64,000 bases of DNA, taken from NCBI GenBank assembly GCA_035079385.1, contig JAVHKY010000056.1:4340001-4404000 (forward strand). Direction: 5' to 3'. Shown one piece after another: positions 56,525-64,000 of this stretch. A program made the translations under genes and the position numbers. This stretch comes from Aspidiotus rigidus (taxonomy: Eukaryota > Arthropoda > Insecta > Hemiptera > Diaspididae). Position 1 is the stretch's first letter, and the number at the start of each line of letters is the position of its first letter. The notes below the pieces were generated by a model. The model did not search any database. It saw nothing but the letters and a program-made list of their open reading frames with translations, and was not told the DNA's origin.

Positions 56525-57300
56525 ATGATATGCTTCAGAAGATGGATGGAAGCAGTTCTTAGAAAGAACGGTTACCCTGAAGACATTATTGAACGGGAAA
56601 AATGGGGTGAGGGTGAATCTAGAGGGCCAGAACAAGGGCTAGCTGGTAAACGTTTTCGATCTATTCCTTTCATAGGTCCGAGCAGTTTGGCGATTCAGAG
56701 GTTACTCCAAAAATTGGACTCTAAGCTAGTTATCTCTTTCGGTAAGTACAACACCGGCCAAACAATTTTCTTCTAATACCAAAGACCATACCCCCAAAGG
56801 CAAAACATCTGGTGTTGTCTATAGTATTCCATGTTCTGACTGTACCCAAGTTTATTTTGGCGAGACTTTAACTTCTTAAGGTGTGACTATCACAACACAA
56901 CAACGACGTTAAAAATCAGATTCGCCACATTGCTCTAGCCACACGTGCCATAGAAGAGAAACACCTTTTTGATTTCGATAATATTAGAATCTTAGCTCGT
57001 GAACAGAATACCTTTAAAAAAAATGCTCGAGGTGATTAATATTACTCGTAATAACACTATGAATTATAAAACTGACTCTACAAAAATCTATGTACTGACG
57101 TACCTACTGTGTATAAGAAAATGATTAGAGATTGATTATTCATCGTCTTCGTCTAGTCCTGCACGCTCCTCTGATTAGAGTTTTGTTGTAAACTGTTGCA
57201 TGATTCTCCTTATAGTTTATTTCGTTATCTTGCTGAAGATGGTAAGCGGGTCGTATCGAAACGTCCAGGTCAAATATATTTGTGTGCACTTTATTAAAAA
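56525..57300 (+). pseudogene. Second Penelope-like element remnant (RT tail and GIY-YIG), decayed
   Basis: RRWMEAVLRKNGYPEDIIER opens a frame at 56525 with FRSIPFIGPSSLAIQRLL, the connector before the endonuclease. Shifted frames then give SGVVYSIPCSDCTQVYFGET (~56808-56868), a variant GIY-YIG motif, then LFDFDNIRILAREQNTF (~56970-57015) and MLEVINITRNNTMNYKTDST (~57025-57085). The 3' region contains GCTGAAGATGGTAAGCGGGT with TATCGAAACGTCC (57232-57270), the usual PLE terminal signature. Frameshifts and stops are many. It is related to, but clearly different from, the copy at 39.5 kb. Confidence 0.85.
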
Positions 57301-57344
57301 TTATAGTGGTAAGTACGTTATTGCCGACGTTTTAGAGAAATACC

Positions 57345-57744
57345 AATAGTTTTCAAATTTTCTCCAGAAAATCTGAAATTAGACTAATTTGAAAGGAAGT
57401 TACAGGTGCTAAAATTTTTCTTCTCTTCAATTTTTCATAGAGAAGAGTGAAATTTGAGTTATTACCACAATTGAATTTTTAGAACTCCAACACTATAACG
57501 CGTTTAAACATTTGGAACAACGCGTATAGTGAGAAGCAGTCTTACTGCGTCAAGATTCCTCGTTTTTTCCGAATTATTTGCGCTCATCACTCTGTCCGGA
57601 GGGAGCCAGAACCTTGAAATTTATCTAAACCTTTACCCGAATAAAAAGAAAATCCTTAAAAAATATTTCAATTCGATAGGTAAAAGCGTACAAATAACAA
57701 ACATACAATATATCATACAGACAAACATTCTAATTTATATATGA
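57345..57744 (-). mobile_element. Helitron fragment, 5' part, minus strand (copy 4)
   Basis: Read on the minus strand it starts TCATATATAAATTAGAATGT, equivalent to the 5' TC end of the other copies. It continues with the family order: GTTTGTCTGTA, AATAAATTTC-like, AAAACGAGGAATC, ACTGCTTCTCACTATACGCG, AATTGAAGAGAAGAAAAATT and CTGTAACTTCCTTTC. It breaks off near 57345. It is the most diverged of the four copies. Confidence 0.75.
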
Positions 57745-57749
57745 CAAGA

Positions 57750-59435
57750 CTTCTGTACTTCCGGTAACGTTCACAAAAAAAGAGAACACCTCAACGTGCT
57801 GCAATTTGGAAGGTACCTAAGGCCAAAACCCAGTTTTCAAGAATACACGTTGTCAGCGTAGGTGAGAAATACAGGAGACAGTTGCGTGCAGGTACCCTTT
57901 TTCAATGAATCGAAGACGTGTATAGCGAAGACACAATTTTTAGTGAGAACTTTTTCTTATGGGAGCTAAAATTTTCATTTATGGCTTAAAATTTGCTCTG
58001 GAATAATACAAATAATTATGTGGAAAAAATATTAAGTCAATAGATAAAACGGTTCTCGAATTACACTCGTAAGAGGATACAAAGTTTCATTATATTCAGA
58101 TTGCAAGATATCAACGAAACAAAATAATCATTTTTCTAAGTAAATTACTTACTTTGAGGGTGTTAATTGCCCATTTTTCAAAACCAAATTACAAATAGGT
58201 ATGATAACTTACAACTTGAATACTATGGTACCATTTATATACAGAATTACACAGGTGATATTTTTCTTGAACTCAAAATTGAACCAATGAGGAGGAGACA
58301 AATTTATTAAGACTATCACAAAATTTTCCTTTTGAAACTTCATCTCAGTACATTAGAATGATATTTTCAACTAATAAAGAATTGAATAAAAAAGTAACAA
58401 AAAAATAAAAATCGATAAAAATTGAAATCTACATTTTTAAGATAAAAAAATTGTAACTCTTGTAACTCATTTCATTTCATTGTTAGGTAACCTAAATGAA
58501 AATAAAACTAAAAATCGTGGAGCTCCCCAATTGTACACGGATTACATCTTTACCGATGTGTGAAATTGACGGCACTGAATAAATTGCATATCATACGACC
58601 AGCTGTTGACCACTACGCGACGTTATAATATTGACGAGTGATAATGCCAGTGTCTGGACTGTCAATTTTTGTATTCGTTGCATTCGTCAATTTTTTTCTT
58701 TGTATTCATTGCATTTGTGAAGCTCTCTATCTCAGTGTTTTTATTGAAAATACTCAATTCATAATGACAAAGCTTTTTAATATTCGAAAAGAGTAGGAAG
58801 AAATGATAGCGCTTGTGAATCGAGCAGAGTGTAGTGAAAATGATTATAATTCAACTCGTGCAAAAGTACTGTATAGAAGTTCGATCGGATGAAAAAATAG
58901 CAGAAATTTCTTCTTGATAACATTTTCTCTAAAATGGAAAATAAAGGTAAAAATAAGCTTACAAGTATGAATCTTAATAATTGACTGAAGAAGCACCTCG
59001 TGAAAGATCGGTCTTCTTTTGTGAGTGTTAGAGTTCCACCTATGGATAATAATGATGATGAAATTTTCTTATTTTTGAAACGTGATAGTGAACGCATAGT
59101 AGCGTACCTCGATAAATTTTATACATTATTTTCTAAGAAAAAAAAAAAAAAAAAAAAAAAAAGAGAAGGGGGAGATTTCTACTTCTTTATGTGCAGTGGT
59201 TAAAAATGAATTTAATATTTCCAATCGTTAAGAAAGAAAATTGAGATTAGGACGTTTCTGGCAAAATTATCCTAAAATTGGGTTCTTAAATCTCACACTT
59301 AACAATTTATTTAGACGAGAGAAAGAAATTAATGATTTATCCAAATATTATCCGACCATAGCTGAAGAGTATGGGGAACTATCGCATGGATTTATCTACT
59401 GTAAATGTTTCAAGCAGTGAATAATAAGTTATACG
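57750..59435. other. No gene seen; poly-A at 59138-59162
   Basis: AT-rich. A 25-base A-run follows a short open frame (VSVRVPPMDNNDDEIFLFLK, 59017-59076) that I do not recognise. A second short reading at 59287-59420 (INDLSKYYPTIAEEYGELSH) is also unassigned. Confidence 0.4.
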
Positions 59436-59444
59436 ATTTCTTCG

Positions 59445-59793
59445 CGGTCATATATGACCGTCTCTACCGTTGGTTATGACAAATTTTTCACTTATACTGG
59501 GTGTTTACTGGCGGTCATATATGACCGGCAACGTCATTTTAATTATGACTTTGAAATTATTTTTTGACAGAGTAGGTTAAAATCCTTGTGAGTTAGTATC
59601 TATACTTGTTATAGAGAAACAGGATAATTTACTCTGTCGCATTCTTCATTCATGAAAAAGGTAAAACTCAACCTTTTAAAGCGAGCATTGATAGGTCTCC
59701 AAACCCAAATGTACTGGTTACCTAAGTGTACTACGGCATATACAATACTACAAATGAAATTATACAAGATGTTTCTGCGATCATATATGACCG
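59445..59793. repeat. Three copies of the palindrome CGGTCATATATGACCG
   Basis: Perfect 16-bp palindromes at 59445-59460 and 59512-59527 (start-to-start 67 bp), and a one-mismatch copy (CGATCATATATGACCG) at 59778-59793. The rest of the sequence between them is not repeated. Confidence 0.85.
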
Positions 59794-59799
59794 GCTGCT

Positions 59800-61265
59800 T
59801 CGTTATTTACTTCGAATGTCGACTCACAGAGAAGATTATTAATAAACAAATAAGTTTCTTTCTTTTTATGATGTGTTTTACCTCTTTTCAGCATCCAAAC
59901 TTTGAATGGAAAGTAATTATAGGGATCGGCAACATGGATCCTGATTTGAAAGAAATTATTTTTTTTGATGATTTTTGACTCGCTATACTACACTAATTTT
60001 TCCAAGCTCCTCAACAAGCTCAATGAACCTCAACGTGAAGAAATTTTGGTAATAATCCAAGTCTCTCACTATGCGTCAAAAAGAAAGAAAAGAAAAGAAA
60101 TTCATGATGTATTTTGAAGGTGCATGAAATTTGTACTGTATGTACTGTATACGAGTTCTTCAAAAAGGAGAGTCCATAAGACATGTCAAATCAATTTCAA
60201 ATACCCGAAAAGAATAATTCACTCGTAAGAGAAGCCTTTACTGCAGACACGTAGAGTAAAACTGCTACCTAGTCATTTCGCCGATATGGTCAACCAGTTC
60301 TGGGTGAACAGATTCAACGCGAAAACTTTTTTAAATTTCATGACTTCAGTAGAATGGCATGTGTCAATTTATCATGACGCTCTTCTTTCCTGAAGAAGTA
60401 CTTCACTCGGCAAAGAACTTGGAGGTTAACATTGAGAAGTATTTCCAAAAATACCTGAGAATCAAATCACCATGTTAAACCAATTTGGGTACGAAATCCT
60501 CGAATACATATTTTCGTAAATGTAATTGAACAAAGTGCCAGATCGAACTCAACAAACTCCTGAATTTTGACCTGATTTTGATAATACCTATCTGGATATA
60601 ACATTGATAATAATTTTTATCAACCGAGAATTCACAACTCTCCGTAAAGTGCTGCGCTCTACATTTGATACTTGAAAATTGAAGATCAGTCTCCGTTTAT
60701 TTTATTCTGTTGCATTACTTACTGACAAACAGTGCTGCCAGTTTTACTATCATTAATATACCTCCTGTAACTCACGCGAATCCTGTAGGTCTATGTATGA
60801 AGGAGTCCTTCACTCTTTTTAATGTGTAATATTACTCTTCTTTAGGCATTGAAACTACTTATAATTATGACATCAGGTTGAACGAACTCTTCATTCTATA
60901 AGCCTATGGTTGAACGAGACCCTCATTCCATAGGATAGTATGTACTATTTATTTTGAGAATCAATAATATGTTAGCATTAGTAGGTCTCAACTCCTACAT
61001 GTGAGAAACACAGAGAGAAGGTTGAAGTTGTTGGAATTTATGAGATTTTTAGATCTGATATAGTGTGCAAAAATCTTGCACGCATTTATGAAAGACCGAC
61101 ACTTCTTTCATAGATTTTTAAGATTAAACAAAAATTAGGAGAAGTTGCTCATTGTGCTTCACTGCACTAGAGAAATTAGTTGGTGGTCTAGCTCAAGTCA
61201 TATCATTAAAACTTGAATTTTTTATATATTGGGAGTACTGCAAAGTAGCTCTCGGGAGAGAGAGA
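59800..61265. other. No gene seen
   Basis: AT-rich; the open frame at 59652-59978 overlaps the third palindrome and has no recognisable domain. Nothing else is supported. Confidence 0.4.
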
Positions 61266-61270
61266 GGACT

Positions 61271-61580
61271 TAAGGGTATGCTCCACCTTCGATGAAATGG
61301 TAACTTGGAATACCTCTCATGAGTCTAATATTGCACAGAATGCGATGAAACTTCGGAGTTTTATTGTTCAAGGTTACAGAAATACCGCTAATTAGTTTAT
61401 AAGTAGTGTATATTGGAAATTATAAAAAATAATTATGAATATTACGCGCTCAGAACCAATTAGCGGTATTTCTGTAACCTTAAACAATAAATCTCCAAAG
61501 TTTCATCGCATTCTGTGCAATATTAGTCTCCTGAGAGGTATTCCAAGTTACCATTTCATTGAAGGTAGAGCATACCCTTA
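61271..61580. mobile_element. 310-bp foldback MITE
   Basis: Starts TAAGGGTATGCTCCACCTTC and ends GAAGGTAGAGCATACCCTTA. Arms of about 125 bp pair through GGTAACTTGGAATACCTCTC, GCACAGAATGCGATGAAACT and GGTTACAGAAATACCGCTAA, with few mismatches. The flanks allow ACT on both sides, or TA if the element is trimmed to AGGG...CCCT, so the superfamily is open. Confidence 0.87.
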
Positions 61581-61589
61581 ACTTAATTG

Positions 61590-62025
61590 GTTTGATTGAT
61601 ATTGAATTGATATAAGAATAAGAAATCTAAAGTTTTCATACTAACAAGGATATTTGGTTTTAAAACACCTAAATATTCAACATGAAGAATTGGAAGATCT
61701 CTAGGATTTTTTTGAGAGGTTGGAAAATGAGCTTTGCGTTTAAAATTCACTAAAATATCCTCTAAAATATAAAAAATTACCAATTTCCAAAAATTCACCA
61801 ATTTCCTAAAATTTAACAAGATACCCAATTTTTTTTTTACCAAATCTTCACTTTTTCTCAATTTTCTTATTTTTTAAGGTTGAGGTTATTCGTAGGTACC
61901 GTACCGACGGCTAAAAAGGTTATTTGTAGGTACTATTAAAAACTTTAATTACAGTAAGAAGCTTAACATTAGATCATTTCTGCAAATCAAATACATCGGA
62001 AATAATTACAAATACATGAATACTA
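61590..62025. other. No gene seen
   Basis: AT-rich spacer between the foldback and the SWIM-MULE. It would hold the 3' UTR of that element. Confidence 0.4.
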
Positions 62026-62030
62026 CGCAC

Positions 62031-64000
62031 TTATGAGTGGCAAGATGGGCAGGTATCTAGGTCCACAATACACTCTTCATGCACGTGAACAGAGCAGCAG
62101 TCAGTTATGATGCTGTCATTGTTCAGGAGATCATGGCAAACGGAACACTGATCAGATCGGCGTCGTCTTTTTGGTTTACTCGATTCGTTTTCTTGCACCA
62201 ATTTACGTTTCCGTATCTGTGGTAATGGTTTGGAAGTTCTATCCGCAGCCGACTTATTGAATGCACAGAGCTGACGGACCGCACGTTTTGGTCGTCCTCT
62301 GGCTTTGATTTTTGTTTTAAACTGCAAGTTTTGGTACTTGCTCTTTGAGGAGCCCTCTGCCACCCTATTTTCTTCCTCTAGATTCTTTTCTTCCATCCCC
62401 GTTACATCAGTGGGTGGAGGTGGAGGGGGAACAATAGAAGAGCCCTCTGCCGCACCAGATCCTTCTATTATGTGATTTGCAGCGTGCTCGGTGGGCAGTT
62501 GATGGCTTTTCCTTCTCTAACCAAATCCTCAATCTTCCTCATACTTTGTAAGTAAGATTTGAATTGATCGGTTCCATGGCTAGATGCGATGGAAGCGATG
62601 TTCAGGACTACAGGTAGAATGAGGTTGTATTTTTCTCGAATGCTCAAAACTTTATCCGTGCATTGGACCTCCTGAGGAACTTCTTCAGATGCAAAATCTT
62701 CCATGTCGAGGGGTGTACAGCTTTCGTTTGATGTACTCTTGTAGTATCGAGCATGAAACAACGATAGTTTGAAGAGCGGAAGCGAGGAAGCTTCTCGCTT
62801 GAAGATCACATGGCGGCACGGTGACTGGTGTTGACAGTAGAATGTACACACACATTCTGTGCATGAAGTACAGTAGATTTTCTCATCATTTTCATACCTC
62901 TCTAGAATACCATCAGTTACAACACTCAGATTCGGTCGCCTCTCCTCCAGCGCTTTCAACGTCTATAGAACAATTTACATCCGCGTTCATTAAGACTTAA
63001 GGAAGCAGCCTCATTTAACACGCTAATACGAGGGTCAGTATCATGTATTTTGAAAGACTTTAAACTTGCGGTCATTGTTGCTTGCGTGATTCGTTGGTCA
63101 CAAAAAGCAATTAGATGCATCACACTCTGCTCGATTGCTGGGAGAGAGGGAAAACGCGCTTTAATACTTTGCTTCAAGGTCCAAAACGACCTTTCAATTC
63201 GATTAATGGTATTATCCCCGAGTGCCGGTAGGTTTTGACGATAGAACGCGACCCACATTTCTCTGCAAGTATGCCAGTTGTTTCTAAACTGATCCTCTAG
63301 TAGAACATAAATTTTGTTGACTCGAACTTGAACACCCTTTGAAGCTATGAGGAATTCTGTTTTCTTTGTTTCGTAATCTTCTTCAGAGCGAGCGTACATT
63401 GCAGATTTAAACTTCTTCATTAAGTCATTTTTTTCTTCAACCTTCACTAAAGCAGTTGCAATCATGTTCTTCAAATACTTGATTACGTGAAAATTGCACA
63501 GTATTATGGTGGCTGTCGAGAAGATCTCACGCAGGATGGCTATTTCTGTGAAATCTTTGTCCACTATGAAAACGGTAACTGACTGAGAACACATTCTTTT
63601 GAAGAACAGAAAAGCAGATCTGAAAATTGCAGCTGTCTCTTCAGATAAGAAAGCTAAGGCGCCCATTTCACTCTTGTTTGTATTTGAGTTAAGGTAGCAA
63701 AATCCGCAAACCTTATATTTGGACGAGTCGAAGTCAAAGGATGTGTCCACTTGCACAACAGTGCAACTAGAATCTAGGAAAGCTTTATTCATAACGTGAG
63801 ATGATATAAAGAGGACTATCACATTACGCGCAGTGTCCAATTCATACTCCACAATCCCTCCCTCGCTCTCAATTTGCTCCAAAAAGTTTTGCAGCAAAGT
63901 ACTGTTACTTGTAGCAGGGGTTAACTTCTGTATTAGATTACAAATTTTCTGCGTGGAGAGACTTTCATCGAATTTAGTCTGTATTACTCGCGAAATCTGA
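62031..64000 (-). pseudogene. SWIM-type MULE transposase with C-terminal Cys/His domain, 5' end beyond window
   Basis: The minus-strand frame is open to the right edge (upstream residues CNLIQKLTPATSNST precede the first candidate start). The DDE core in 63897-62956 shows VVQVDTSFDFD (Asp ~51), VFIVDKDFTEI (Asp ~113) with ILCNFHVIKYL after it, and NRIERSFWTLK (Glu ~235). A one-base frameshift near 62957 leads to the SWIM finger CVCTFYCQHQSPCRHVIF (CxC...CxH). A second shift near 62500 enters an acidic/Pro-rich linker, a basic stretch (KARGRPKRAVR, KPKRRRRSD) and the C-terminal QCSVCHDLL, DCCSVHVHEEC, TCPSC. The layout resembles ZSWIM1/3-like domesticated MULEs plus an extra RING-like module. 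The catalytic and zinc residues are all intact, so only the two shifts (or assembly errors) inactivate it. Confidence 0.85.

Noticed and set aside
58777..59203. Overlapping frames around the A-run at 59138
   Set aside because: Extended artificially by the homopolymer; no recognised domain.
1..64000. tRNA, rRNA, bacterial gene transfer or viral integration
   Set aside because: I saw no cloverleaf with A and B boxes, no rRNA-like block, no prokaryotic gene, and no recognisable viral gene by reading alone; a covariance-model search for RNA genes would be decisive.

Overview
The window looks like AT-rich, repeat-dense nuclear DNA of an arthropod. It has spliced exons with consensus GT/AG sites and long gene-poor stretches. 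Decayed mobile elements of almost every eukaryotic class are present: non-LTR, Penelope-like, Ty1/copia, Ty3/gypsy, MULE, hAT-type MITEs, Helitron, tyrosine recombinase and foldback elements. Words built on TAGGTACCTA are frequent, and the MULE families resemble ones I associate with sap-feeding Hemiptera, so a sternorrhynchan (aphid, mealybug or similar) is my best guess. That is an inference. There is no bacterial-style operon, no CRISPR array, and no rRNA or tRNA gene that I could recognise.

Layout. Positions 1-720 hold the 3' end of a non-LTR retrotransposon. Positions 1008-6026 (minus strand) hold the one convincing host gene: at least ten phase-compatible exons encoding the C-terminal ~760 residues of a Ser/Thr/Asn-rich protein that I do not recognise. 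It has two possible ends, a stop at 1503-1505 or splicing to a further exon ending at 1008. A possible further upstream exon lies at 13130-13304. Positions 7422-9125 are a decayed RTE-like element with a foldback at its 5' side, and 10874-12333 is a FLYWCH-MULE transposase broken by three frameshifts.

From 16.5 to 31.9 kb the window is mostly gene-free and contains foldback elements (16577-16945, 19642-20135), two non-autonomous Helitrons (21069-22291, 29490-30463), a hAT-type MITE with an exact 8-bp target duplication (26844-27089), a LINE 3' end, and MULE fragments. From 39.2 to 42 kb there is a Penelope-like element with inverted repeats abutting a broken Ty1/copia pol. From 42.4 to 52.9 kb there are two near-identical 287-bp MITE copies, a palindromic array, a LINE reverse transcriptase interrupted by a small MITE, a third Helitron carrying a nested 481-bp foldback element, a tyrosine-recombinase pseudogene and a Ty3/gypsy pol remnant. 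From 56.5 to 57.7 kb there is a second Penelope-like remnant and a reversed Helitron fragment. The window ends in a SWIM-type MULE transposase (62031-64000, minus) that runs off the right edge.

The coding remnants do not form a pathway; they are separate insertions of different ages. The nested and near-identical copies give relative ages: the 287-bp MITE and the element inside the third Helitron are recent, while the LINE, copia and gypsy pieces are old. I found no clear candidate for a new cellular system. The most unusual signals are the GAATTGAGTCCCGG palindromic array, a sequence module shared by Helitrons and foldback elements, the CGGTCATATATGACCG palindrome triplet, and the SWIM-MULE with a C-terminal cysteine/histidine domain that recurs alone at 27.4 kb.
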